From JAEYKI01 sp036679405 (GTDB lineage: Bacteria > Bacillota > Clostridia > Christensenellales > Christensenellaceae), in contig JAVBVZ010000031.1 in NCBI GenBank assembly GCA_036679405.1, positions 1-64,000 of the forward strand: a stretch of DNA of 64,000 nucleotides, in the 5' to 3' direction. The translations under genes and the position numbers were made by a program. Of the stretch, positions 23,333-32,028 are shown in pieces. The notes under the pieces are model-generated. The model was given only the letters and a program-made list of their open reading frames with translations, ran no database searches and was not told the origin of the DNA. The number at the start of each line of letters is the position of its first letter. The stretch's first letter is position 1.

Positions 23333-23780
23333 GAATGGATATGATTACCATTTAATTGCATTAAAAAGTATTAAATGACGGTTATGCCATTAATTGTTTG
23401 GACAGTTATTAAATAGAATTGCATCCCGCGCCTTTTTAAGGAGGCCGTTTTGGCACTTTTTAAATAATTTTTTAAAAAAAAGGCCTGAAAAGGGCCTGTT
23501 TTATTAAATTTTTTATAAATTATCACAAGGAATCCATCCAGAGTTCACAATTGGACCGTATGATGGTTGTGAGAAAAAGAAGAAAACATGAATAGGGCAG
23601 AAACAAAAAACGGTGGTTTTTATACGTTTGCGGCTGTGTTTGCATGCACGCCCGGCACATGGCGGGCAAAAAGGAAGGCAGGGCGGCCCCGGCAACGGCA
23701 GGCCTTAACATAAAAAGGCGGGATATGGGCGGCGTGATCGTGCGGCGCCGCCCGGCCGCCGTGCAAAAGGAGAATGCAAA
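23333..23780. other. Gene-free stretch between divergent units
   Basis: The left half is AT-rich with several ATTAA(A/T) repeats. A small hairpin (AGGCC/GGGCCT) at about 23480-23500 is followed by GTTTTATT. The right half (23640-23780) is GC-rich and gives only short frames without ribosome binding sites. No RNA gene is recognised. Confidence 0.5.
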
Positions 23781-24554
23781 ATGGCACTTTCAACATTCAG
23801 GCGTTACGAACTGAAATTTAAACTGACGGAAGAACAGTTCTCGGCGCTTTACCCAAAAATTGTAAAAGAGATGCAAATAGATAAATACTGCCTCGGCGGC
23901 AGGCACTATAACGTGCATAACATTTATTACGACACAAAAGACAGCGCGCTCATACGGGCTTCCATTGCAAAGCCGGGGTATAAGGAAAAACTGCGTCTGC
24001 GCAGTTATACCCTGCCCAGAAGCGCGGACGACGCCGTGTTTTTGGAACTGAAAAAGAAAACCGCGGGGATCGTCCATAAGCGCAGGGCAGTCATGAGCCT
24101 TCGGGAAGCGGACGAATTTGTGGCCCGGGGGCGCATCCCGGACAGCGAAAATTATATAGACGGGCAGGTGGCGCGGGAAATCAGCTGGTTTTTGAGCCGC
24201 AATCCGGTTGCTCCGGCCGTTTATGTGGGATATAAGCGCATTGCCTTTTTCGGACGCCAGGATCCGGATTTCCGTCTGACGTTTGATTACGATATTGTGA
24301 CCCGGCGCAGCGACCTGCACCTGAGCCGGGGCATGTACGGCACCCGGCTGCTGGAAAAGGGGACGTACCTGATGGAAGTCAAGATAGCGGGCGCGCTGCC
24401 GCTCTGGCTGTCGGCCGCGCTTTCCGGCCTGAAGATCTATAAAACCAGTTTTTCAAAATACGGGACGGAATATAAGCAGCTTTGCGGGGCGCTTTTACCG
24501 GCGGCGGGCGGCAGGGAAGAGCCGCGCGGCCAAAAGAAATGCGTAAATTATTGA
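23781..24554 (+). CDS. VTC-domain polyphosphate polymerase-like protein
   Basis: A 257-residue soluble protein of the CYTH/VTC superfamily, which in yeast Vtc4 makes polyphosphate from ATP. The tunnel motifs are present: FRRYELKFKL at the N-terminus, the basic strand EKLRLRSYTL (about 72-81), FLELKKKT (about 92-99), HKRRAVM, RLTFDYDI (about 168-175) and YLMEVKI. Charged strands like these coordinate phosphate and metal. The next gene (15 nt on) is DUF4956, a pairing found repeatedly in bacteria. Whether this bacterial version makes polyphosphate is inferred. Confidence 0.85.
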   Translation: MALSTFRRYELKFKLTEEQFSALYPKIVKEMQIDKYCLGGRHYNVHNIYYDTKDSALIRASIAKPGYKEKLRLRSYTLPRSADDAVFLELKKKTAGIVHKRRAVMSLREADEFVARGRIPDSENYIDGQVAREISWFLSRNPVAPAVYVGYKRIAFFGRQDPDFRLTFDYDIVTRRSDLHLSRGMYGTRLLEKGTYLMEVKIAGALPLWLSAALSGLKIYKTSFSKYGTEYKQLCGALLPAAGGREEPRGQKKCVNY

Positions 24555-24568
24555 GGAGCAGATAAGTT

Positions 24569-25261
24569 ATGGATATTGAAACGTTATTTTCTTCAGTTAT
24601 AAGCGATTCCCTGGATCTGCCCACCATGCTTCTTGCACTGGGTGCGGCGCTGGGGCTGGGCCTTCTCATCAGTATGGTGTATATGAAGACCCACAAAAAA
24701 GAACTTTGTCCGGCCAGCCTGACGGTAACGCTGATCATGCTGCCTGCCATTATTGCCATCATTATTATGCTGATCGGCAATAACATTGCCCGTGCGTTCA
24801 GCCTGGCCGGGGCCTTCAGCCTCATCCGTTTCAGGAGCGCGCCGGGAGACCCCAAGGACATTGCGTATGTATTTTTCACGCTGGGCGTGGGGCTTGCATG
24901 CGGCATGGGGTATATCCTGTACGGGGCCATTTTCACGGCGGTGCTGTGCGCCATCATGGTGATTCTGCACGTTACAAAATATGCGCAGAACGCCGCGTTT
25001 TCCATGCAGCTTAAAATAACGGTGCCCGAAAACCTTAATTTCCAGGGCCTGTTTGACGACGTGCTTGCCCGTTATGCGCAGACCTGGAAATTAAAAAGGG
25101 TAAAGAACAGCGATTTTGGCTCGGTATTTGAAGTGGCGTACGACATTAAGCTGAAAGACGGCGCGGACCAGAAAGCCTTTATGGACGAAATAAGGTGCCG
25201 CAACGGCAATCTGAATATTGTGCTTACGCTAAACGAATACGAAGAAAAGTCTTACGCTTAG
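24569..25261 (+). CDS. DUF4956 membrane protein
   Basis: A 230-residue protein with four predicted N-terminal membrane helices and a soluble C-terminal domain (from about residue 140: ENLNFQGLFDDVLARYAQTW). The motif RAFSLAGAFSLIRFRSAPGDPKDIAYVFFTLGVGLACGMG is the family signature, with the central part RFRSAPGDPKDIAY best conserved. DUF4956 genes accompany VTC-domain genes and may move or anchor the polyphosphate product. ATG 24569 follows TGAGGAGCAGA. Confidence 0.85.
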   Translation: MDIETLFSSVISDSLDLPTMLLALGAALGLGLLISMVYMKTHKKELCPASLTVTLIMLPAIIAIIIMLIGNNIARAFSLAGAFSLIRFRSAPGDPKDIAYVFFTLGVGLACGMGYILYGAIFTAVLCAIMVILHVTKYAQNAAFSMQLKITVPENLNFQGLFDDVLARYAQTWKLKRVKNSDFGSVFEVAYDIKLKDGADQKAFMDEIRCRNGNLNIVLTLNEYEEKSYA

Positions 25262-25379
25262 GGCGGCGCGTCCTGCGGGCCGCAAATAACGGGTTTCCAA
25301 CACTTTTGGACGGATTTATGCTATGATGGACGAAAAGGAGAAGAGGAGCGCATAATAAATCCGCTGAGGTGACGGAGCC

Positions 25380-26315
25380 ATGATGAACAATATTTTGTTT
25401 TTAAAATATGCGGTGGAGGTCGAAAAAACAGGCTCGATCTCGCAGGCTGCGCAAAACCTTTTTATGAGCCAGCCGCGGCTGAGCAAGGCGGTCCGCGAAC
25501 TGGAAGACACCCTTGGGATCGCCGTTTTTAACCGTACGTCCAAAGGCGTGGTCCCCACCAAAAAGGGCAGGGAATTTTTACAGTATGCCAAAAGCATTCT
25601 GGCGCAGATAGAAGAGATGGAGGCGCTGTATACGCCCGAAGGACAGGACAAGCAGATTTTTGACATTTCCGTGCCCCGGGCAAGCTATATTTCTTTTGCG
25701 TTTACGGAATTTGTGCGGGCGCTGGACCTTAAAAAAGATATAGACATAAATTACCGAGAAACAAATTCCATGCGCGCCATTAAAAATGTGGCGGACAGCG
25801 TAAACAACCTGGCCGTCGTCCGCTACCAGACCCAGTATGAAAAATATTTTTTAAGCGCGCTTGAGGAGCGGGACATATTGCTGCGGCCCATATGGGAATT
25901 TGAATATCTTGCGCTGATGTCCGCCAGCCATCCGCTGGCCCAAAAACCGCTTGACGATTATTCCATGCTGTACGCGTATACGGAGATCATCCACGGCGAC
26001 ATTTCGGTGCCCGCGCTCCCCGTTTCGGAAGTAAAAAAACTTGCGCGCGCAAACGAGCGGAAAAAAAAGATCGCGGTTTATGAGCGGGGCAGCCAGTTTG
26101 AACTGTTAAGCCGTATCCCCACCACCTATATGTGGGTCTCGCCCATGCCCAAAGACGTGCTTGCGTGCTTTTCGCTGGTGCAGAAACGCTGCGCGCTCTC
26201 CAAAAACAAGTACAAGGATATTTTAATATTCAGAAAAGGCTACCGCCTGAGCGACGAAGACGAAATGTTTTTTGAAAAGCTCAAAGAGACAGTGGAAGCG
26301 GTTTCGGAAATTTAA
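25380..26315 (+). CDS. LysR-family transcriptional regulator
   Basis: A 311-residue regulator (ATG 25380 or 25383). The N-terminal winged helix has the family pattern: LKYAVEVEKTGSISQAAQNLFMSQPRLSKAV with RELEDTLGIAVFNRTSKG following. The remaining ~210 residues are the two-lobe effector-binding domain (FDISVPRASYISFAFTEFVR; LLRPIWEFEYLALMSASHPL). It lies directly before the alcohol dehydrogenase gene. The 28-bp inverted repeat 25 bp after its stop codon, repeated at 37410 before a hydrogenase operon, is a candidate binding site; this link is inferred. Confidence 0.88.
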   Translation: MMNNILFLKYAVEVEKTGSISQAAQNLFMSQPRLSKAVRELEDTLGIAVFNRTSKGVVPTKKGREFLQYAKSILAQIEEMEALYTPEGQDKQIFDISVPRASYISFAFTEFVRALDLKKDIDINYRETNSMRAIKNVADSVNNLAVVRYQTQYEKYFLSALEERDILLRPIWEFEYLALMSASHPLAQKPLDDYSMLYAYTEIIHGDISVPALPVSEVKKLARANERKKKIAVYERGSQFELLSRIPTTYMWVSPMPKDVLACFSLVQKRCALSKNKYKDILIFRKGYRLSDEDEMFFEKLKETVEAVSEI

Positions 26316-26340
26316 GGATTTTTTACATAATAAATCAGGG

Positions 26341-26368
26341 GCATATCGATAAAGGAATATCGATATGC
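26341..26368. promoter_or_regulatory. 28-bp inverted repeat, copy 1 (terminator and/or operator)
   Basis: GCATATCGAT, 8-nt spacer, ATCGATATGC, followed on the plus strand by seven T, so it could terminate the LysR message. The same arms with the same 8-nt spacing but a different spacer sequence occur at 37410-37437, away from any gene end, which argues for a protein-binding site. Confidence 0.6.
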
Positions 26369-26399
26369 TTTTTTTGTATCTTCGCAAACGGGAAAATGA

Positions 26400-26417
26400 T
26401 TGATAAAATTTTAACAA
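26400..26417. promoter_or_regulatory. Rex operator upstream of the alcohol dehydrogenase gene
   Basis: TTGATAA-AATT-TTAACAA matches the Firmicute Rex site TTGTTAA-N4-TTAACAA at 13 of 14 arm positions. It lies 39 bp before the alcohol dehydrogenase start, and the rex gene is 1.3 kb away. Rex releases DNA when NADH is high, so the dehydrogenase should be induced when reducing power accumulates. Confidence 0.78.
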
Positions 26418-26456
26418 ATAAAAGTTTTAAAATATTTTTTCTGGGAGGCGTTTTTG

Positions 26457-27647
26457 ATGTTTAGATTCACATTACCGAGAGACTTGTACCACGGCAGGGG
26501 CGCGATCGGCGCGCTGCGCGGACTGGAAGGCAAAAAAGCTTTTGTGGTGGTCGGCGGCGGCAGCATGAAGCGGCTGGGATTTTTGGACAAAGTAGTGGAA
26601 AACCTTGCGGCGGCGGGCATGGAAACCCAGCTTTTTGAAGGCGTGGAGCCGGATCCCTCTGTGGAAACGGTGATGCGCGGGGCGGCGGCCATGCGCGCGT
26701 TTCAGCCGGACTGGATCGTTTCCATAGGGGGAGGCTCTCCGATCGACGCGGCCAAAGCCATGTGGGCCTTTTACGAATATCCAAACACAACGTTTGAAGA
26801 CCTTTGCGTTCCGTTTAATTTTCCAAAACTGCGCACCCGCGCCAGGTTCTGCGCCATTCCGTCCACATCCGGTACCGCGACCGAAGTCACGGCTTTTTCG
26901 GTGATCACCGATTATCAAAAAGGAATCAAATACCCGCTTGCGGATTTCAACATTACGCCGGACGTAGCCATTGTAGATCCGGACCTGGCCGAAACCATGC
27001 CCCCGAAGCTGACGGCTTATACGGGGATGGACGCAATGACGCACGCGGTGGAGGCTTATGTTTCCACTCTGCACTGCGATTATACCGACCCGCTGGCCAT
27101 GCACGCCATCAAAATGGTTAGCAAATACCTGGTTAAATCCTACGGGGGAGACAGCGCGGCGCGCGCAAAAATGCACAACGCGCAGTGTCTTGCGGGCATG
27201 GCTTTTTCAAACGCGCTGCTGGGCATTGTGCATTCAATGGCGCATAAAACGGGGGCCGCTTTTTCAGGCAGCCATATTGTGCACGGCTGCGCCAACGCCA
27301 TGTATCTGCCCAAGGTGATCCGCTTCAACGCCAAAAACGAACCGGCGGCCCGGCGGTATGCCGCGATCGCGTCCGAACTGGGGCTGGGCGGAGAAACGGA
27401 CGCCGAAAAGGTAAATGCGCTGGTCGGGCATATTGAAGGGCTGAACCGCGCGCTTGATATTCCCTGCTGCATTAGGGAATACGAAGGCGGCGTGATCGGC
27501 GAATCGGAATTTTTGCAAAAGCTGCCGGCGGTGGCGGGCCTGGCCGTTCAGGACGCCTGCACGGGGTCAAACCCGCGGAAGATAGACGTAGAACAGATGA
27601 AGGCGCTGCTGCGTTCCTGCTATTACGGCACCGCGGTAGATTTTTAA
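26457..27647 (+). CDS. Iron-containing alcohol dehydrogenase
   Basis: A 396-residue NAD(P)H-dependent dehydrogenase of the group III iron family, probably reducing aldehydes to alcohols to recycle NADH. ATG 26457 follows GGGAGGCG. Conserved parts: nucleotide-binding GGGSPIDAAKAMW (about 94-106), PSTSGTATEVTAFSVI, and the metal site spread over GMDAMTHAVEAYVS (Asp, His) and HSMAHKTGAAFSGSHIVHGCANA (two His). A Rex operator lies directly upstream, in agreement with a fermentative role. Substrate is not predictable. Confidence 0.92.
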   Translation: MFRFTLPRDLYHGRGAIGALRGLEGKKAFVVVGGGSMKRLGFLDKVVENLAAAGMETQLFEGVEPDPSVETVMRGAAAMRAFQPDWIVSIGGGSPIDAAKAMWAFYEYPNTTFEDLCVPFNFPKLRTRARFCAIPSTSGTATEVTAFSVITDYQKGIKYPLADFNITPDVAIVDPDLAETMPPKLTAYTGMDAMTHAVEAYVSTLHCDYTDPLAMHAIKMVSKYLVKSYGGDSAARAKMHNAQCLAGMAFSNALLGIVHSMAHKTGAAFSGSHIVHGCANAMYLPKVIRFNAKNEPAARRYAAIASELGLGGETDAEKVNALVGHIEGLNRALDIPCCIREYEGGVIGESEFLQKLPAVAGLAVQDACTGSNPRKIDVEQMKALLRSCYYGTAVDF

Positions 27648-27723
27648 GCGGCGGCGCGTAAAAACAAAGGGAGGCGCGCCCGGTGCGCGCTCCCTTAAAA
27701 ATAAGCACAAAAGGGGAAAAACC

Positions 27724-28368
27724 ATGACGCAATCGATTCCACTGCAAACCTTAAAAAGGCTGCCCGCCTACCTGCAGTATTTAAAGTCGCAGCCAAAAGG
27801 CGGCGCGGACAATGTTTCGGCCGGGCAGATCGCCGCCGCGCTTTCGCTGGGGGAAATACAGGTCCGCAAAGACCTGGCGATGATCAGCGCCAAAGGAAGG
27901 CCCAAAATAGGATATATACGGGAAGACCTTAAGGGAGACCTTGAATTTTTCCTTGGGTACAGCCAGGTGGACGATGCCGTTCTGGTGGGCGCGGGCCGTC
28001 TGGGCCGGGCCCTGCTTTCCTATGAGGGCTTCAAAGAATACGGGCTCAATATTGTGGCGGCGTTCGACACGGACGCGCGCGCGGCGGGCCGGGAAGAAAA
28101 CGGCATCCCCATCCTGCCCGCAGAAAAAATGGGCGGGCTTTGCCGGAGAATGAATATCCGCATCGGCATCATCACCGTACCGGCCGCGGCGGCGCAGGAA
28201 GTCTGCGACAGCCTGGTGGCCTGCGGCGTGCTGGCCGTATGGAATTTTACGCCGTCGCACCTGCGCGTGGCGGAACATATTTTGGTCAGGTCGGAAAACA
28301 TGGCGGCTTCCCTGGCCATGCTTTCCCGCCACCTGGAAGAAAAGCTATGCGCCCGCGGCCAAAAATAG
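27724..28368 (+). CDS. rex: Redox-sensing repressor Rex
   Basis: A 214-residue repressor that senses the NADH/NAD+ ratio and represses fermentation and hydrogenase genes. The N-terminal winged helix reads LQTLKRLPAYLQYLKS, then AALSLGEIQVRKDLAMIS. The Rossmann part begins VLVGAGRLGRALLSY (GxGxxG) and has the Asp after the second strand (IVAAFDTD) that selects NAD(H). The C-terminal helix used for domain swapping is present (LAMLSRHLEEKL). It is placed between the alcohol dehydrogenase and a sensory hydrogenase, all plus strand, with short gaps. Confidence 0.95.
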   Translation: MTQSIPLQTLKRLPAYLQYLKSQPKGGADNVSAGQIAAALSLGEIQVRKDLAMISAKGRPKIGYIREDLKGDLEFFLGYSQVDDAVLVGAGRLGRALLSYEGFKEYGLNIVAAFDTDARAAGREENGIPILPAEKMGGLCRRMNIRIGIITVPAAAAQEVCDSLVACGVLAVWNFTPSHLRVAEHILVRSENMAASLAMLSRHLEEKLCARGQK

Positions 28369-28405
28369 GCCGCCCCGCGCGGGCATAAAAAAAGGAAGGA
28401 CTACG

Positions 28406-30082
28406 ATGAGGGAATATCTGCGCCTTAAAAAATCAAACTGCAAAAACTGTTATAAATGCATCCGCCACTGCCCGGTAAAATCTATTCGGTTTTCCAATCA
28501 CCAGGCACACATTGTGGGCGACGAATGCATCCTTTGCGGCCAGTGTTTTGTGGTCTGTCCGCAAAACGCAAAAGAAATCAGAAGCGACATCTGCCGGGCA
28601 AAAGAACTGCTGGCGGGCGGCGGGCCGGTGGTCGCCAGCGTTGCGCCCTCTTTTGTGGCGAATTACGACGGCGTTTCCATGGCTTCCATGGAACAGGCGC
28701 TTTGTAAGCTCGGGTTTTTTGCCGCAGAAGAAACGGCAATCGGGGCGGCCATTGTGAAAAGCAGGTATGAAGAAATGATTCGGCAGGGAGGCCAGGAGAT
28801 CATTATATCTTCCTGCTGCCATACGGTGAATCTGATGGTGCAAAAGTATTTTCCGGAAGCGCTGCCCTATCTGGCCAGGGTGATATCGCCCATGCAGGCG
28901 CACTGCCGGGATATTAAAAAGCGTTTTCCCGGCGCAAAAACAGTGTACATCGGCCCGTGCATCTCCAAAAAAGCGGAGGCGGACGAAAGCGGCGGCGCGG
29001 TAGACTGCGCCCTGACTTTTGAAGAACTCAGCGAATGGCTGGATGCGGAAGAAATAACCTTTGAGGCGGCAGATGACGCCGGACGAAAAAGCATATCCCG
29101 CCTGTTCCCGACCCCCGGCGGCATCATTAAAAGCATGCTGTGCGACTTTGGCGGGTATGCGTATCTAAGCGTAGACGGGCCGGAAAACTGCATCCGCACG
29201 CTGCGCGGGATTGCGGAAGGGGCGCATCAAAAATGCTTTATTGAAATGTCGGCCTGCAGCGGAAGCTGCATCGGCGGCCCCATTATGGAAAAAGAGCGCA
29301 AAAACCCGGTGCTGGATTATATAAAAGTGGCGCGGTTTGCGGGCGGAGAAGAATTTGACATTGAGATGCCCCCGGCCGCCCTTCTTGAAAAAAACCATCC
29401 TTACCTTGGAACGGGCCGGACGGAGCCGGGACACGCGGCAATCGAAGCGGTGCTCAGAAAAATGGGCAAGACGCGCCCGGAAGACGAACTCAACTGCGGA
29501 AGCTGCGGGTATAATTCCTGCCGGGAAAAAGCGGCGGCGGTATGCCAGGGCAAAGCCGATTTGACCATGTGCCTGCCTTTTTTAAAAGAAAGGGCGGAGT
29601 CTTTTTCAGACAACATCATTCAAAACACGCCCAACGGGATCATTGTTTTAAACGAGTCGCTCAAGGTGCAGCAGATCAACGACGCGGCCCTTGCGTTTAT
29701 GAATATACGCGCGGCCGGCGACGTTTTGGGCGGGCAGGTGATGCGGCTGATGGACCCTGCGGATTTTATTGCCGTTATGGAAAGCGGGCAAACGGTGCGG
29801 GACAAGCGCGTGTATCTGGCGGAATATAAAAAATACGCGGAACTGACGGTCATTTACGACCAAAGCTTCCATATCCTGATCTGCATCATGCGCGACGTAA
29901 CAAAAGAAGAGACGGAGCACCAAAGAAAAGAAGAGCAGTACCGGCAGACCGCGCAGGTCACCGACAGGGTGGTGGATAAACAGATGCGCGTTGTGCAGGA
30001 AATCGCTTCCCTGCTGGGCGAGACCGCGGCGGAAACCAAAATTGCGCTGACCCGCCTGAAGGAGTCGATGGGTGATGAATGA
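28406..30082 (+). CDS. Sensory [FeFe]-hydrogenase-like protein with PAS domain (HydS type)
   Basis: A 558-residue protein that probably senses H2 or redox state. Order: two 4Fe-4S clusters (CKNCYKCIRHCP from Cys12; CILCGQCFVVCP from Cys41), H-cluster domain with ligands SSCCH (Cys137), GPCISKK (Cys185) and SACSGSCIGGP (Cys284, Cys288), another 4Fe-4S segment (CGSCGYNSC, about 364-389), and a PAS domain (about 395-505). The H-cluster motifs deviate from catalytic enzymes (SSCCH for TSCCP), as in group C sensory hydrogenases. The next gene overlaps by 8 nt and encodes a phosphatase, the usual output partner. Confidence 0.88.
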   Translation: MREYLRLKKSNCKNCYKCIRHCPVKSIRFSNHQAHIVGDECILCGQCFVVCPQNAKEIRSDICRAKELLAGGGPVVASVAPSFVANYDGVSMASMEQALCKLGFFAAEETAIGAAIVKSRYEEMIRQGGQEIIISSCCHTVNLMVQKYFPEALPYLARVISPMQAHCRDIKKRFPGAKTVYIGPCISKKAEADESGGAVDCALTFEELSEWLDAEEITFEAADDAGRKSISRLFPTPGGIIKSMLCDFGGYAYLSVDGPENCIRTLRGIAEGAHQKCFIEMSACSGSCIGGPIMEKERKNPVLDYIKVARFAGGEEFDIEMPPAALLEKNHPYLGTGRTEPGHAAIEAVLRKMGKTRPEDELNCGSCGYNSCREKAAAVCQGKADLTMCLPFLKERAESFSDNIIQNTPNGIIVLNESLKVQQINDAALAFMNIRAAGDVLGGQVMRLMDPADFIAVMESGQTVRDKRVYLAEYKKYAELTVIYDQSFHILICIMRDVTKEETEHQRKEEQYRQTAQVTDRVVDKQMRVVQEIASLLGETAAETKIALTRLKESMGDE

Positions 30083-31247
30083 TCTTTGCACGGATATCGG
30101 CTATCAAAGCCTCAATAAATTCGGCGAGCAGCTTTGCGGCGACCATGTGGATACCGCCGAATGCGGCGGTAATTCCCTGCTGATCGTCCTGGCGGACGGA
30201 CTTGGAAGCGGGGTAAAGGCCAGCATCCTTTCCACCCTGACCGCCAAGATCATATCGACCATGATGGCCGCCTCCATGAAGGTGGAGGACTGCGTGGGGG
30301 CCATTGCGGCGGCGCTGCCCGTCTGTTCGGTCCGCAGGATCGCGTATTCCACCTTTACCATCATACGCATCATAGAGGGCCGGGAAGCGGAGATCATCCA
30401 GTATGACAATCCGGATGTCATTTTGCTGCGCGGGGGAAAAGGCACGGACTACCCCATAGAAAAAGTATGCATAGACGGAAAAACCATTTTAAAATCCCGC
30501 CTGCCCGTTTTTGAAGGCGACATCTTTATCGCGCTGAGCGACGGGGCCGTTCATGCGGGCGTGGGGCATTCGCTCAATTTTGGCTGGCAGCGGCGGGACA
30601 TCATAAAATATATGGAACCGCTCTGCCGGACGGAGGCAACCGCCAAAACGCTCACCAATGTGCTGGCCGGTAAATGCAACGAACTGTACGGCGGCCGCCC
30701 GGGCGACGATACAACGGTATGCACGGTCAGGATCCGCAGCCGCAAGCAGGTCAATTTGCTGATCGGGCCGCCCGCCGACCCGCAGGACTGCGAAAAAATG
30801 ATGTCTTTGTTTTTTTCCAAGGCCGGGCGCCATATCGTATGCGGAGGAACGACCGCGTCGATCGCGGCGGCGCATTTAAAAAAGCCGCTTTTGCCGCAGC
30901 TTGATTTTTTTGACCCCAAGATCCCGCCGACCGCCAAAATCGACGGGGTGGACCTGGTCACGGAAGGCATCATTACCATAAACCGGGTGCTTGAATACGC
31001 CCGGGACCATCTTGGAAAAAGCGACGCGTACGGCCACTGGAGCGTGGGGAGGGACGGCGCTTCGCAAATTTCCCGGCTTTTGTTTGAAGAGGGAACGGAC
31101 ATTAATTTTTTTGTGGGCAGGGCCGTGAACCCGGCGCACCAGAACCCGGACCTTCCCATTGATTTCAGCCTGAAAATGCGCCTGGTGGACGAACTGGCCG
31201 GCTGCCTTGAAAAAATGGGTAAAAAAATCAAGGTGAATTATTTCTAA
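30075..31247 (+). CDS. SpoIIE-family PP2C phosphatase, output partner of the sensory hydrogenase
   Basis: A ~390-residue cytoplasmic protein. I prefer ATG 30075 to GTG 30072; AAGGAG lies about 10 nt upstream. The phosphatase domain (about residues 1-215) has LLIVLADGLGSGVKASILS, DIFIALSDGAVHAGVG and GRPGDDTTVCTVRI, which carry the metal-binding aspartates. The C-terminal ~170 residues are an extra domain without recognised motif (GGTTASIAAAHLKK). Genes for HydS-like hydrogenases are often followed by such phosphatases in Clostridia, implying control of a serine-phosphorylated target. No anti-sigma or anti-anti-sigma gene is nearby. Confidence 0.87.
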   Translation: MNDLCTDIGYQSLNKFGEQLCGDHVDTAECGGNSLLIVLADGLGSGVKASILSTLTAKIISTMMAASMKVEDCVGAIAAALPVCSVRRIAYSTFTIIRIIEGREAEIIQYDNPDVILLRGGKGTDYPIEKVCIDGKTILKSRLPVFEGDIFIALSDGAVHAGVGHSLNFGWQRRDIIKYMEPLCRTEATAKTLTNVLAGKCNELYGGRPGDDTTVCTVRIRSRKQVNLLIGPPADPQDCEKMMSLFFSKAGRHIVCGGTTASIAAAHLKKPLLPQLDFFDPKIPPTAKIDGVDLVTEGIITINRVLEYARDHLGKSDAYGHWSVGRDGASQISRLLFEEGTDINFFVGRAVNPAHQNPDLPIDFSLKMRLVDELAGCLEKMGKKIKVNYF

Positions 31248-31293
31248 CCACCTTGAACCCGGCCGGGGCCGGCTTTAAAAAAAAGGCTGCCGC

Positions 31294-31866
31294 TTAGTCG
31301 CGGAACACCAAAGTATTGTTGTCCATGCTGTCGATCACGGCAAGGCTTTCCAAATGATACCCGGCTGCGCGCAGTTCGTCGCCGCCGCCCTGGAATCCTT
31401 TTTCTATCACCACACCAATGCCCGCAACGCTGGCGCCGGCCTGTTTGCAGATATCCAGAAGGCCCCGCTGCGCTTTGCCGGTCGCGAGGATGTCGTCTAT
31501 AATCAGGATGCGGTCGTCCGGGGTCAGGAAGCGTTTTTCCAGTATAACGGTTGAATCAATGCCGCGCGTATAACTGGTGATAACGGTGGTATAGATGTCG
31601 CCGTCAATATTTTTGCTTGCCGATTTTTTGGCAAACACCACGGGCACCTCAAAATACTGGGCCGTAAGGCAGGCCACGGCAATGCCGCTGGCTTCAATGG
31701 TGATGATCTTGGTGATTTTCTCATTGTGGAAAAGGCGTTTGAATTCCTTGCCGATCTCGTCCATCAGTTCAATGTCGATCTGATGATTCAAAAAACTGTC
31801 AACTTTAATAATGTGACCGTCTTTGATCCGGCCATCTCTGCGGATTCGCTCTTTTAAAAGTTCCAT
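31294..31866 (-). CDS. xpt: Xanthine phosphoribosyltransferase
   Basis: A 190-residue purine salvage enzyme that joins xanthine to phosphoribosyl pyrophosphate, giving XMP. Typical length, with the N-terminal HQIDIELMDEIG, ITKIITIEASGIAVA, and the PRPP-binding loop ILIIDDILATGKAQRGL (about 127-143). The start ATG 31866 lies close to GGCGAGG. In Bacilli a purine riboswitch normally precedes xpt; I see none in the 162 nt upstream, so here it may be read from the TIR operon upstream or from an unseen promoter. Confidence 0.93.
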   Translation of the reverse strand: MELLKERIRRDGRIKDGHIIKVDSFLNHQIDIELMDEIGKEFKRLFHNEKITKIITIEASGIAVACLTAQYFEVPVVFAKKSASKNIDGDIYTTVITSYTRGIDSTVILEKRFLTPDDRILIIDDILATGKAQRGLLDICKQAGASVAGIGVVIEKGFQGGGDELRAAGYHLESLAVIDSMDNNTLVFRD

Positions 31867-32028
31867 GTAAAAATCCTCGCCTGAAATGTATTTTGTACTA
31901 TTATACCGTTAAAATGAAGCCAGTGGAACCGTAAAACCAAAAAAAGTTTCAATTTTGCCCAAATATTTTGCCGGCAGGGCAAAATGCTTGGAAATCTGCT
32001 TTCAAAGAGCCGCGAAAAAAGCGGTTTT

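Noticed and set aside
26472..27176. Minus-strand open frame opposite the alcohol dehydrogenase gene
   Set aside because: Antisense shadow of a conserved enzyme gene, rich in His, Arg and Phe, with no start signal. Similar shadows opposite amtB, rex, the hydrogenases, GH3 and importer genes were rejected for the same reason.
31867..32028. Purine riboswitch before xpt
   Set aside because: Expected from Bacillus xpt, but the conserved three-way-junction core and a terminator were not found in the 162 nt.
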